Below, in pieces: positions 34,772 to 42,504 of a DNA stretch of 52,155 bases. The stretch is from assembly GCF_028714215.1 (NCBI RefSeq), contig NZ_JAQTMS010000037.1, forward strand, positions 1 to 52,155, written 5' to 3'. Both the position numbers and the translations under genes were made by a program. This stretch comes from Rhodoferax sp. GTDB lineage: Bacteria; Pseudomonadota; Gammaproteobacteria; Burkholderiales; Burkholderiaceae_C. The notes under the pieces are model-generated. The model worked only from the letters and a program-made list of their open reading frames with translations. It had not been told where the DNA came from and made no database searches. The number at the start of each line of letters is the position of its first letter. The first letter of the stretch is position 1.

Positions 34772-34794
34772 AGGCCCTCGCAAGAGGGCCTTTT
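34772..34794 (+). terminator. Rho-independent terminator after the lipoprotein hydrolase
   Basis: AGGCCCTC and GAGGGCCT pair around GCAA and run into TTTT. It ends the luxR-hydrolase module just before group II intron remains begin. Confidence 0.88.
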
Positions 34795-34882
34795 CGCATT
34801 GATTGGCCAAGTCCCAATCCGGTTCGACCTCAACACCCTCGCCCATCGATGCGCCGCAACCATCCCACGCACGCGCGATCAC

Positions 34883-34987
34883 CGGCTGAACGACATCATG
34901 CAAGAGTTGAAGACCGCCCTGACCCGGTGGAAAGCATATTTCGGTATAGCCGAAGTGTTGAGCCCTCTGCGCGAAATCGACAAATGG
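34883..34987 (+). pseudogene. Group II intron maturase C-terminal fragment
   Basis: The frame reads RLNDIMQELKTALTRWKAYF followed by GIAEVLSPLREIDKW. This matches the group II intron maturase signature in which a helical thumb/X domain carries GWxxYFxxAE...LxxLDxW. The sequence then leaves the usual RRRLR continuation and passes into the intron 3' end. It is a deletion relic with no start codon and no RT domain. Confidence 0.72.
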
Positions 34988-35114
34988 GGCTGCCCGAGCT
35001 GGCACCGGCCAAGGCCGCATGAGATTAACGAAGTTTCAAGGAACCGCCGGATACGTGACCCGTATGTCCGGTGGTGTGGGAGGGAGGGGCCGTGAGGCTT
35101 CTTCCTATCCCGAT
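34988..35114 (+). mobile_element. Group II intron 3' relic B (domains V-VI)
   Basis: It shares a 115-base block with relic A with two mismatches (35002-35116). The domain V stem, GGTGGTGTGGGAGGG and the 3' terminal CTATCCCGAT are intact. The upstream maturase fragment belongs to the same intron. The base after CCCGAT starts TTGGGC, a TTRRRY cassette boundary. Confidence 0.78.
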
Positions 35115-35140
35115 TGGGCATCATGTGAAAGAGAGTCCAC

Positions 35141-35524
35141 ATGATTGACCATACAGGCATCGGCGTTGCAAATATCGCCCGTTCCGCAGCTTTTTACGAT
35201 GCGGCTTTGGGGGCAATCGATCTCCGCAGAGTCATGCAACTTCCCGAGAACGATGGTGCCGATGCTGTCGGCTACGGCCTCGATTACCCAGTCTTCTGGA
35301 TTGACCGCTTTCATCCTCACAGCGTCAAGCAGCACACAGCCTTCGTGGCGCGGAGCCGCACGGAGGCTGACGCCTTCTACACGGCGGCTCTTAAGGCAGG
35401 TGGAACAGATAATGGTTCTCCCGGGCTTCGCTACACATCCAAAGGCTACCCGCCGGGCTACTACGCCGCGTTCGTGATCGATCCGGACGGCAACAACATG
35501 GAGGCAGTCTTCCGTGAAGGCTGA
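35141..35524 (+). CDS. VOC (glyoxalase/bleomycin-resistance-like) protein, cassette
   Basis: A 127-residue vicinal-oxygen-chelate protein: IDHTGIGVANIARSAAFYDAAL at the N-terminus and FVIDPDGNNMEAVFRE at the C-terminus, with H4 and E122 as likely metal ligands. The family covers glyoxalase, dioxygenase and drug-binding proteins. GAAAGAGAG precedes ATG. It is a plausible gene cassette because a TTGGGC boundary precedes it. A bare GTTGGGC core occurs at 35545-35551, 21 bases after the stop, without a full attC hairpin. Confidence 0.82.
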   Translation: MIDHTGIGVANIARSAAFYDAALGAIDLRRVMQLPENDGADAVGYGLDYPVFWIDRFHPHSVKQHTAFVARSRTEADAFYTAALKAGGTDNGSPGLRYTSKGYPPGYYAAFVIDPDGNNMEAVFREG

Positions 35525-35601
35525 CCTGTGACGCGTTGCCGCCCGTTGGGCGTCTTGGAAAAGGGTATCCGCTGTGCTATCTTGTACGGAGAAATAGACT
35601 A

Positions 35602-36078
35602 ATGAACGTAATCGACTCAAGAGTCACAAACATCGACCAATTGAAGCTCGAGCATTTCGCAAAAGGCGATAAATTCGAGAGTGACGCCGTACGCATCGGC
35701 CCGCTCCTCGGAGCGAAAGAACTCGGTTATTCCTACGATGTCGTTCCCCCCGGAAAGCGCTCGTGCCCTTTCCACAGTCATCGCGGGGAAGAAGAGATGT
35801 TCTTTATCGTGAAGGGCAAAGGCACGCTGCGCTACGGCGACGAGACACGGAAGATCCGCGCGGGTGACGTAATCTGCTGCCCGACGGGTGGCCCGGAAAC
35901 GGCGCACCAGATCATCAACGACTCCGATGCCGAACTTACCTACCTGTCCGTCAGCACCATGTTACCGGCGGAGGTCTGCGAGTATCCCGATTCGAAGAAA
36001 ATCGGAGCTTTCGGCGGTGGACTGCGTCACATGGCGCGCGCGGGTCACGGCCTCGACTACTGGGTGGACGAGGTGTGA
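35602..36078 (+). CDS. Cupin-domain protein
   Basis: A 158-residue cupin. The motif 1 sequence PFHSHRGEEEMFFIVKGKGTLRYG and motif 2 HQIINDSDAELTYLSV hold the His/Glu metal ligands. Function in the family ranges from sugar binding to dioxygenases and cannot be fixed. Start at ATG 35602 is preferred over 35536 because the longer frame begins within inter-cassette DNA. It might be a cassette, but no attC is seen downstream before the saccharopine-dehydrogenase-like gene. Confidence 0.85.
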   Translation: MNVIDSRVTNIDQLKLEHFAKGDKFESDAVRIGPLLGAKELGYSYDVVPPGKRSCPFHSHRGEEEMFFIVKGKGTLRYGDETRKIRAGDVICCPTGGPETAHQIINDSDAELTYLSVSTMLPAEVCEYPDSKKIGAFGGGLRHMARAGHGLDYWVDEV

Positions 36079-36129
36079 ACGTGGTGCATGGCGTGGCTGG
36101 GCGGCCGAAATCGTGGACCAAGTCGAACT

Positions 36130-37140
36130 TCAGTCTACGAACACGTCCAGCGCCCAGCCGTGCAGCGCGCGTAACAGTTCGACGGGGTCGACCGCCTCCG
36201 CCAATGCCAACGCGCCGCTGTGCCGGTACGAGGGCGAGAGCAAACGCAGGGCGGCTTGGATCACGATGGGCGCTGTTACCGCGTAGATGTCCTGCCCACG
36301 CACGCTGGCCGTCCTGGTCACGCTGTTCTGCACGAGACGCACCTCCAGCTCGAAACGCTGCGCCGAACGCCTGCTGTCGTCCACTGCAGTGGGCGCCGGC
36401 GTGGAGGCATTGTGGATGTCGTCAAGCGCCGAGCGGTTGAGCAGCGAGCGGATCGCACCGACCTTCAGGTGATGGGCCAAGGTGATGATCTCGCTGAACG
36501 GCAGTTCGACCATGGGCTGCCGACCCAGCGGTGGGGAGAATACCCAGTCCGGCACCTCGGCTGATGGCGCCAGCGGCGCAAGGCGTCCGTTCCTCACCAC
36601 CACCCGGGGCACCTTGTTGCGCTCGCCGGTCCTGCGCGTGCCGACGGTGGGCCACCAGCGGTCGAGCCCGATCGCTACTGTGATCTGGTCGATGTTGCCG
36701 GCAGATGCCAGCGTGCTGGCCAGCAGGTCGGCCAAACCGCCATAGAAGCCGGCCGCCGGAATCACGACCCGGTTGGCGGCGCGTGCCGGTGCATCGAAGT
36801 CGGCGAAGGTGGCTTGTGCGCTGGCCTGCTCTGCCGTGACGTCGATGTAGTGGCAACCGGCACGCAGCGCCGCCCGCGCCACAGGCGCCGCGGTGTCGAG
36901 AAACGGACCAGCACAGTTGATGACCACCGCACAGCCGGCGAAGGCCTGTTCGAGGCCGACCGGGTCGTCGAGCAGCGCCATGCGCCGGGTAACTGCTGGA
37001 GGAAACGTCTCATTGAGCCGCACGATGCTGCGCCCAATCGCTACCACCGGTAGCCCACGCCGCCGCGCTTCATGGACGACAAATTGACCGGTATGGCCGG
37101 TGGCGCCATACACGGCGATGAACTTGGCAGTCGAATGCAT
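36130..37140 (-). CDS. Saccharopine dehydrogenase-like NAD(P)-binding protein
   Basis: A 336-residue protein with a Rossmann fold: FIAVYGATGHTGQFVVHEARRRG, AVVINCAGPFLDTAAPVARAALRAGCHYIDVTAEQ, then the typical catalytic/dimerisation region. It resembles saccharopine-reductase-like or trans-acting enoyl reductase-like proteins. ATG 37140 follows AAAGGATCAC; an upstream in-frame ATG at 37191 lies inside the operator region and was rejected. It is divergent from a TetR regulator with two palindromes between them, so TetR control is likely. Confidence 0.86.
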   Translation of the reverse strand: MHSTAKFIAVYGATGHTGQFVVHEARRRGLPVVAIGRSIVRLNETFPPAVTRRMALLDDPVGLEQAFAGCAVVINCAGPFLDTAAPVARAALRAGCHYIDVTAEQASAQATFADFDAPARAANRVVIPAAGFYGGLADLLASTLASAGNIDQITVAIGLDRWWPTVGTRRTGERNKVPRVVVRNGRLAPLAPSAEVPDWVFSPPLGRQPMVELPFSEIITLAHHLKVGAIRSLLNRSALDDIHNASTPAPTAVDDSRRSAQRFELEVRLVQNSVTRTASVRGQDIYAVTAPIVIQAALRLLSPSYRHSGALALAEAVDPVELLRALHGWALDVFVD

Positions 37141-37157
37141 GTGATCCTTTCCAGAGT

Positions 37158-37202
37158 ACAGACCTGTCTGTTCTTCCAATACTACAGACAAGTCTGTAGT
37201 AT
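37158..37202. promoter_or_regulatory. Two TetR operator palindromes
   Basis: Box 1 (37158-37171): ACAGAC and GTCTGT around CT. Box 2 (37179-37202): ATACTACAGAC and GTCTGTAGTAT around AA, a perfect 11-bp palindrome. Both share the core ACAGAC-N2-GTCTGT and are centred about 26 bases apart. They lie between the divergent genes; box 2 overlaps the first possible TetR start codon. Confidence 0.8.
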
Positions 37203-37875
37203 GTCAATCATGCGCACCCCATCCGCCCTCCGTTCTCCGCAAAATCCAGCATCTATCGGCCGCGCCGGCGCGGCGTCGAAACGCTCACCGAAAGCGGCCG
37301 CAGAGCCGGCGCCGGACGTCCGCAAACGCATTCTTGACACCGCTTCCACCCTCTTCTACCGGCTTGGCGTGCGCGCCGTCGGTGTCGATCTGGTGGTGCA
37401 GCAAGCCGCCGTTGCGAAAACCAGCCTGTATCGCTACTTCCCCACCAAGGACGACCTCATCGTTGCCTTCCTGGAGCGCGAGGATCTCGAGTTTTGGGCG
37501 CTGTGGGACAGCGTCGCCGAGCAACACCCTGACGACCCTGCTGGCGAACTGGACGCCCACATGCGCTGGATCGGCGAACGCCTGGCGCGTTCGAACTACC
37601 GAGGCTGTCCCCAGATCAACGTGGCGGCCGAGTTTGCCGAGCAGGACCACCCGGCCCGCCAAGCCTCGCAGCGACATATGCAGGTACTGCGAAGCCGCCT
37701 GAAAGACATCGCCAAGCGGCTGGGCGCACCCCGACCCGACCAACTGGCCGCGCAGCTCGCGGTGCTGGTTAATGGCGCCTTCGTCAGTTCTGCCCTGCTC
37801 AGCCCAAAGGAAGCCACTGACGTGTTGCTCGGATCGCTAAAGGCGCTGTTGGTGGCGGCGCGAGTAGGCGGTTAA
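37201..37875 (+). CDS. TetR-family transcriptional regulator
   Basis: A 224-residue regulator. The N-terminal HTH comprises RKRILDTASTLFYRLGVRAV, VDLVVQQAAVAKTSLYRYFPT and KDDLIVAFL; the ligand domain follows, with RGCPQINVAAEF. Translation may start at 37201 or 37210; the first overlaps box 2 and no Shine-Dalgarno is present, so the message may be leaderless. It probably represses itself and the divergent saccharopine-dehydrogenase-like gene until a ligand binds. It is followed by intron relic C. Confidence 0.88.
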   Translation: MSIMRTPSALRSPQNPASIGRAGAASKRSPKAAAEPAPDVRKRILDTASTLFYRLGVRAVGVDLVVQQAAVAKTSLYRYFPTKDDLIVAFLEREDLEFWALWDSVAEQHPDDPAGELDAHMRWIGERLARSNYRGCPQINVAAEFAEQDHPARQASQRHMQVLRSRLKDIAKRLGAPRPDQLAAQLAVLVNGAFVSSALLSPKEATDVLLGSLKALLVAARVGG

Positions 37876-37886
37876 ATGAGGTTGCT

Positions 37887-38008
37887 CGGGCTGGCGTCGG
37901 CAAAGGCAGTATGAAGCAGCCGAAGTTTCAAGGAACCGTCGGATATGTGGCCCGCATGACCGGTGGTGTGGGAGGGAGGGGCCGTGAGGCTAACCCTTCT
38001 ACTCGGAC
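37887..38008 (+). mobile_element. Group II intron 3' relic C (diverged)
   Basis: AAGTTTCAAGGAACCG, GGTGGTGTGGGAGGGAGG and GGCCGTGAGGC match relics A and B, but the domain V stem and the 3' terminus (CTACTCGGAC) have drifted. It is older or from a related intron. Immediately after it comes TAGGATG, reminiscent of a TTAGGAT boundary with one changed base. The SRPBCC gene begins there. Confidence 0.7.
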
Positions 38009-38012
38009 TAGG

Positions 38013-38474
38013 ATGACTTCTACCCGCATCAGCCAGCACATAAGGGCGCCCCGCGCAAGCGTCTATCGCGCGCTTCTTGATCCACGCGCGGTCGCAATCT
38101 GGAAAGTGCCCGCTGGTATGACCTGCCACGTGCATGCATTCGACGCTCGCGAAGGCGGCTCTTTCCGAATCTCACTGACTTACGACAAGCCGACAGGTAC
38201 CGGCAAGACAACCGCGCACACCGACACGTATCACGGCCACTTCCCGAAACTCGTGGCCAACGAGCGGGTCATCGAAGTCGATGAGTTCGAGACGGAAGAT
38301 CCCGCGCTCCGCGGCGAGATGACCATCACCATAACGCTCACCGATGCCGACGGTGGAACCAATCTTCTCGCCGTGCACGATGGACTCCCGCCCGGCGTAT
38401 CGTCGACCGACAACCAGACCGGCTGGCGGATGGCACTTGCGAAGCTTGCCGCGTTTGTCGAGGCAGGTGGTTAA
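38013..38474 (+). CDS. SRPBCC/AHSA1-like protein
   Basis: A 153-residue protein of the START-like SRPBCC fold: ISQHIRAPRASVYRALLDPRAVAIWKVP, then a beta-grip with FRISLTYDK, FETEDPALRGEMTITITLTD and a C-terminal helix TGWRMALAKLAAFVEAGG. These proteins bind hydrophobic ligands; AHSA1-like members are often regulators or cyclases. The frame extending upstream runs through intron relic C and was rejected. It is probably a cassette protein because a possible decayed attC follows. Confidence 0.82.
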   Translation: MTSTRISQHIRAPRASVYRALLDPRAVAIWKVPAGMTCHVHAFDAREGGSFRISLTYDKPTGTGKTTAHTDTYHGHFPKLVANERVIEVDEFETEDPALRGEMTITITLTDADGGTNLLAVHDGLPPGVSSTDNQTGWRMALAKLAAFVEAGG

Positions 38475-38482
38475 AACGTGTC

Positions 38483-38605
38483 GTCCAACCACTTGGTCGC
38501 GCTGACCCGCTGCGGCATGGCGCCTGGGCCGCATGGCGTCCTCGTTTATCATCCGCCACGCTGCCCCGGCGCCATGCCCCCAGCGGCGACGCTTCGCAAA
38601 TAGGC
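38483..38605 (+). other. Decayed attC-like site
   Basis: GTCCAAC (38483-38489) is a perfect R''. The arms GGCATGGCGCC (38514-38524) and GGCGCCATGCC (38568-38578) form an 11-bp inverted repeat extended by weaker pairing. The right end has AATAGGC instead of GTTAGGC at 38599-38605. It looks like an old attC with a mutated core. Confidence 0.5.
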
Positions 38606-38641
38606 GGCTGGATCGATATTTCAATTCTGCAAGAGGTAGCC

Positions 38642-39058
38642 ATGCACAGGAGCCGTTTGAGCAACATCATCATTGACTGCCAGACTGACGACATTGACGC
38701 AGCCGCTCGCTTCTGGTCGGCTGCGATCGGCCGGACGGCGGAGGTCGATGCCGATGCAAGTGAGCCCTATCGGGAACTTGAGGGTCCGCCTGACGAGATG
38801 AAGATCTTGGTTCAAGCGGTTCAGCATCCCAGCCGTGTCCACCTGGACATAGAAACCGACGACGTGGAAGCGGAGGCCGCACGCCTGGAGAGGCTTGGCG
38901 CGAAGCGGGTGGCAAAAGTAAAAACATGGTGGGTCATGGAGGCTCCCACCGGGCAGCGTTTCTGTGTCGTGAGGCCTCAACGTCCGGACTTCGCGGAGCG
39001 GGCCAATGTCTGGCCGAGCGCAATGGGCGCCTTAATCCTTCAGAAAGAAACTCTATGA
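38642..39058 (+). CDS. VOC-family glyoxalase-like protein
   Basis: A 138-residue single VOC protein: NIIIDCQTDDIDAAARFWSAAIGR, VHLDIETDDVEAEAARLERLGA, and VMEAPTGQRFCVVRPQRPDF. It belongs to the glyoxalase-like domain group whose function is largely unknown. ATG 38642 follows AAGAGG. Its stop overlaps the next gene's start by 4 bases (ATGA), so the two are translationally coupled. It may be a cassette. Confidence 0.85.
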   Translation: MHRSRLSNIIIDCQTDDIDAAARFWSAAIGRTAEVDADASEPYRELEGPPDEMKILVQAVQHPSRVHLDIETDDVEAEAARLERLGAKRVAKVKTWWVMEAPTGQRFCVVRPQRPDFAERANVWPSAMGALILQKETL

Positions 39059-39633
39059 ACCGCCATCGCCTTACGCTTTGCACCCTGATCGGGTGTGCGC
39101 TTTCCACCGCATCGCTCGCCGCCGGCACCACGGATGCTGCCGCACTCCTGGCCGCGCAGCGTCAATCAATGCAGCCGCTGAGCATCTTCGATGGTGCGTG
39201 GCGCGGTCCGGCAAAAACCATTGGGGCTGACGGCAAGGAGATCAACATCACGCAAACCGAACGCGTCGGCGCCCTCCTGAATGGAACCATCAGGGTCATC
39301 GAGGGGCGTGGCTACGCGCCAGATGGAACCAGTCCATTCAATGCCTTCGCAGTCATCTCGTACTCACCACAAACCGCCAAGTACAACTTCCGCTCCTACG
39401 CGCAGGGCTATTCGGGAGACTTCCCGCTCGAGGTCAGGTCCGACGGCTTCACCTGGTCCATCAATGCCGGCCCTGCAACGCTACGCTACACGGCCACAGT
39501 GAAGGACGGCGTTTGGCTAGAGATCGGCGAGCGCATTGTGGAAGGTCGGCCTCCCGTCAAGACCTTTGAAATGACCCTGCGTCGCATCGGAAACACCGAT
39601 TGGCCAGTTGCCGGGTCGGTCCAGCCACAGTAA
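39055..39633 (+). CDS. Secreted protein of unknown function
   Basis: A 192-residue protein with a signal peptide (MNRHRLTLCTLIGCALSTASLAAG) and a beta-rich mature part (SIFDGAWRGPAKTIGADGKE, RVIEGRGYAPDG, FNAFAVISYSPQTAKY). The pattern of strands recalls small lipocalin-like or DUF1579-type proteins, but no identification is claimed. It overlaps the VOC gene by ATGA. The upstream frame is a continuation of the VOC region and was rejected. Confidence 0.75.
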   Translation: MNRHRLTLCTLIGCALSTASLAAGTTDAAALLAAQRQSMQPLSIFDGAWRGPAKTIGADGKEINITQTERVGALLNGTIRVIEGRGYAPDGTSPFNAFAVISYSPQTAKYNFRSYAQGYSGDFPLEVRSDGFTWSINAGPATLRYTATVKDGVWLEIGERIVEGRPPVKTFEMTLRRIGNTDWPVAGSVQPQ

Positions 39634-39666
39634 CTGCAGGCAGCTCCTGGAATGGACCCGGCGTGG

Positions 39667-40752
39667 TTACGGCGCCGGCTCGCCCAGCGCCATCGCCGCG
39701 AACTGACGTGCGAGGCGGGCCAGGGCTTCGTATTCGCGGCCGTCGTTGCGGTTGCGCAGCAGCGCCACCGTCAGGCCGGGGCCGGGCAGGTAGAGCAGGT
39801 GCGCGGCGTGGCCAGGGACGCTGCCGGAGTGGCTCAGTTGCTCGCGGCCGTTCAGCGGGCCGTGATCGATGCCAAAGCCGTAGTTGCCGACCGGCCCGCG
39901 CGGCGTCACCAACTGCTGGTAGGTCGCCGGCGTCAGCACGCGACCCTCATGCAGGGCGCGGTTCCACTTGAGCAGGTCGTCCAGCGTCGACACCAGCGCC
40001 CCGGCCGCGTGCTCCCATGTGATGTTGGGGGCCACGCGCCGGACCCGGCCCTCCCGCTGTGCGTAACCGGAGACAATCGAGGGGCCTGTGCAGTAGCAGG
40101 TGTCGCGCATGCCCAGCGGGCGAAACAGCGTTTCCTCCAGGTACGCGTGCCACGGTTTGCCGCTGGCACTCTCGATGATCTTCCCGACCAGGATGTAGCC
40201 CGAGTCGTTGTAGGCGAAGCGCTCGCCGGGCGCGAAGGCTGGGGCCTGGTTCTTGAAGGCGTTTATCAAGGCGTCGGTGCTGGCTTGCAGCGGCAGCAGG
40301 CCGGGCGGCGTCTGGGCCATGTCCGGCAAGCCGCTGATGCCCGAGGTGTGGTTGAGCAGTTGGGCCACGACGATGCGGTCGCCATTGGGAATGTCCGGCA
40401 CATAGCGCGCCAGCGTATCGTCCAGCGAGACCTTGCCGGCCTCGACCAGTTTCAGGAGACCGACCGCCGCCATCTGCTTGGTCAGCGAGCCGATGTGGAA
40501 GCGGTCGTTGGGCGTCAGTGGCCGGCCGGCTTCGGTTTCGGTGCTTCCGCGTGCCGCGCGCCACAGCACCGTGTCGCCCCGCGCCACCAACACCACGGCG
40601 CCTGGCGCATCGGCGGCGTACGTCTGCTCCAGCAGCCGCTGCGCCTGGTGTGCGAAATCGTCCGCTGCGGGTGGTGCCGCATGCAGCGGCAACGCGGCCG
40701 CCGCGAACGCCAACACCAAGCAACACCGCCGCCATGCTCTGCCCAACATCAT
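39667..40752 (-). CDS. Class C beta-lactamase/esterase-like serine hydrolase
   Basis: A 361-residue secreted protein of the beta-lactamase-related/EstB group. The signal peptide spans about 1-25. The active-site motif S89-L-T-K92 is in IGSLTKQM, and the tyrosine motif is Y181-N-D (instead of Y-S/A-N) in FAYNDSGYILVG. Other marks are LLNHTSGISGL and LSHSGSVPG. The YND variant argues for an esterase or peptidase rather than an active beta-lactamase, but antibiotic activity cannot be excluded. It converges on the secreted protein gene 34 bases away. Confidence 0.88.
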   Translation of the reverse strand: MMLGRAWRRCCLVLAFAAAALPLHAAPPAADDFAHQAQRLLEQTYAADAPGAVVLVARGDTVLWRAARGSTETEAGRPLTPNDRFHIGSLTKQMAAVGLLKLVEAGKVSLDDTLARYVPDIPNGDRIVVAQLLNHTSGISGLPDMAQTPPGLLPLQASTDALINAFKNQAPAFAPGERFAYNDSGYILVGKIIESASGKPWHAYLEETLFRPLGMRDTCYCTGPSIVSGYAQREGRVRRVAPNITWEHAAGALVSTLDDLLKWNRALHEGRVLTPATYQQLVTPRGPVGNYGFGIDHGPLNGREQLSHSGSVPGHAAHLLYLPGPGLTVALLRNRNDGREYEALARLARQFAAMALGEPAP

Positions 40753-40922
40753 CTTCTACATCCTTCACGTTATTGTCCGGGGCGGGATCGTATCACTCCA
40801 CAGCAGCACTCCTGCTCAAAGTTGTCAGATCGGCTGCAATCCGAGCGAGAATCGCTGCTCATCATGAGAACCCTTGTGAACACTCAACCTACCATCCCGG
40901 GCGTTGATCCGAAATACCCCCT

Positions 40923-41693
40923 ATGCAAGACCTTCTCGGACAAGTTGCCTTGATTTCAGGTGGCACCACCGGCATCGGTCTCGCTTCAGCCAAGGCGTTC
41001 GTTGCCCGCGGCGCCAAGGTGGTCGTGGCCGCGCGGAATTCGGCTCGGGGTGTTCAGGCGGAGCAGGAACTCATACGGCTTGGCGGCGAGGCAGCCTTCC
41101 ACAGGTGCGACGTGACCGACCCGGCATCGGTCAAGGATCTGGTGGCGTTTGTGGTGGATCGGTTTGGTCGGTTGGACCACGCCGTCAACAGCGCCGCCTA
41201 CGATTCACAGCCTTGCGCCGCACACGAAGTCCCCTGCGAAGAGGCGGGCAAGGCCATTGCCGTCGACGTTCTGGGCGTCTTCCATTGCATGAAGTACGAA
41301 ATCGAGGCCATGCTTCGGCACAGCGGCGGGACCATCGTCAACGTCTCATCGGTCAACGGTCTGTCAGGCGCTCCCACGGCAGCGGTCTACAGTGCCGCCA
41401 AGCACGCGGTCATCGGCCTGACCCGTTCCACGGCAAAGGAATACGTTGGCCGTGGAATTCGCATCAATGCGGTGTGCCCCGGCGCAACCGAAACACCGCG
41501 GCGCGAACGCCGCACGGCGCACCTGACCGCGCAGGAACGACGAGACCATCAGGAGCGGCTGTCCCAGGCCATCCCGATCGGGCGGCTGGCCAGGGCCGAG
41601 GAGATCGCCGACGCGATTCTTTGGCTCAGTTCCCCGACCTCGTCCTACGTGGTCGGTCACAGCCTGGTCGTTGATGGCGGCCTGCACGCCTGA
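40923..41693 (+). CDS. SDR family oxidoreductase
   Basis: A 256-residue classical SDR. SGGTTGIG (12-19) is the cofactor loop, RCDVTD the NAD(P) strand, and NVSSVNG with Y156-x3-K160 (YSAAK) the catalytic set. The usual NNAG is replaced by NSAA. The C-terminus (GRLARAEEIADAILWLSSPTSSYVVGHSLVVDGGLHA) is typical of glucose/3-ketoacyl-type SDRs. Starts at ATG 40923. Substrate unknown. Confidence 0.9.
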   Translation: MQDLLGQVALISGGTTGIGLASAKAFVARGAKVVVAARNSARGVQAEQELIRLGGEAAFHRCDVTDPASVKDLVAFVVDRFGRLDHAVNSAAYDSQPCAAHEVPCEEAGKAIAVDVLGVFHCMKYEIEAMLRHSGGTIVNVSSVNGLSGAPTAAVYSAAKHAVIGLTRSTAKEYVGRGIRINAVCPGATETPRRERRTAHLTAQERRDHQERLSQAIPIGRLARAEEIADAILWLSSPTSSYVVGHSLVVDGGLHA

Positions 41694-41769
41694 AGTTTTT
41701 GCCAACGCATTGCCGATTCAAGTCGTTCAAGTGACCTGACTGATACCTCCCTGTAGCCAACAAAATAGC

Positions 41770-42504
41770 ATGACCACAACAGACGCCGACACCTTGTCCA
41801 CCCTGATCCGAACACGCCGCAGCGCCCGGGATTTTTCGCCAAGGGCGATACCCGAGGACTTGCTGAAAACGGTGCTGGAGGACGCCAACTGGGCGCCGAG
41901 CTGGTCCAACACGCAGCCTTATCGTGTTGCAGTGGCGTCGGGCGAATTGCGTGATCGCCTTTCCGCCGAACTGTGCGAACTGTTCGACTTGGGCATGGCG
42001 GCTCAAAAAGGGGGCCTGTGGGCCAAGCTGAAGTTGCTGCTGAACCGACGCGGAATTCCGGACGGCGACTTCCCGACCCAATTCAAATACCCGGATGACT
42101 TGCAAGCGCGCCGGCGTGCCACCGGCGGCGGGCTTTACGAATTGCTGGGGATTGGTCGCAAGGACCTGGCCGCGCGCGACCAGCAGATGCGGCGCAACTT
42201 CGAGTTCTTCGGTGCGCCGACCGTGCTGTTCCTTTTTGCGCACAAGGGCCTGCATGAATTCTCTGTGCTGGATAGCGGCGTATTCCTGCAAACGCTGATG
42301 CTCTCCGCCCACGCCAATGGGTTGGCCACTTGTGCCCAGGGCGCACTGGCAACCTGGGCCAGTCCGGTGCGCGCGGCATTTCGAATCCCGCCGCAGTACC
42401 AACTCATCTGCGGCGTATCCATGGGTTACCCTTCGCAGGCACCGGTCAATCAATACAACCCGGGGCGGGGGAATGTCGGGCAACTGCTGGTTCCAACCAG
42501 CTGA
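41770..42504 (+). CDS. Nitroreductase family FMN oxidoreductase
   Basis: A 244-residue nitroreductase: RTRRSARDFSPRAIPEDLLKTVLEDANWAPSWSNTQPYRVAVA is the FMN-binding N-terminus. GLATCAQGALATWASPVRAAFRIPPQYQLICGVSMGYP is the C-terminal FMN site. It reduces nitroaromatics or quinones with NAD(P)H. An extra segment (about 75-130) lies between the two halves, a little longer than minimal NfsB. It lies 76 bases after the SDR gene. Confidence 0.9.
   Translation: MTTTDADTLSTLIRTRRSARDFSPRAIPEDLLKTVLEDANWAPSWSNTQPYRVAVASGELRDRLSAELCELFDLGMAAQKGGLWAKLKLLLNRRGIPDGDFPTQFKYPDDLQARRRATGGGLYELLGIGRKDLAARDQQMRRNFEFFGAPTVLFLFAHKGLHEFSVLDSGVFLQTLMLSAHANGLATCAQGALATWASPVRAAFRIPPQYQLICGVSMGYPSQAPVNQYNPGRGNVGQLLVPTS

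Larger units (their letters stand above)
28874..38605. mobile_element. Degraded chromosomal integron with cassette array and group II intron relics
   Basis: The element comprises the truncated intI, an attI-like segment with core at 29203-29209, and plus-strand cassettes with attC sites at 29453, 30166, 30539 and 31282. A half attC (31752) and a decayed candidate (38483) follow. Three group II intron 3' ends lie at 31780, 34988 and 37887. The right limit is uncertain because embedded regulator modules (32188-34742 and 36130-37875) are not cassette-like. Cassette DNA is visibly poorer in G+C than the flanks. Confidence 0.75.

Noticed and set aside
34879..35160. Minus-strand ORF containing RKKPHGPSLPHHRTYG
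   Set aside because: It is the antisense reading of a group II intron 3' end; the same peptide arises from relic A at 31.8 kb and is a common spurious annotation.
37911..38012. Upstream extension of the SRPBCC gene
   Set aside because: The reading runs through intron relic C and resembles no family sequence.
29100..39000. Possible CRISPR-like array because of repeated segments
   Set aside because: Repeats are attC sites and intron ends with genes between them; spacing and content do not fit CRISPR.
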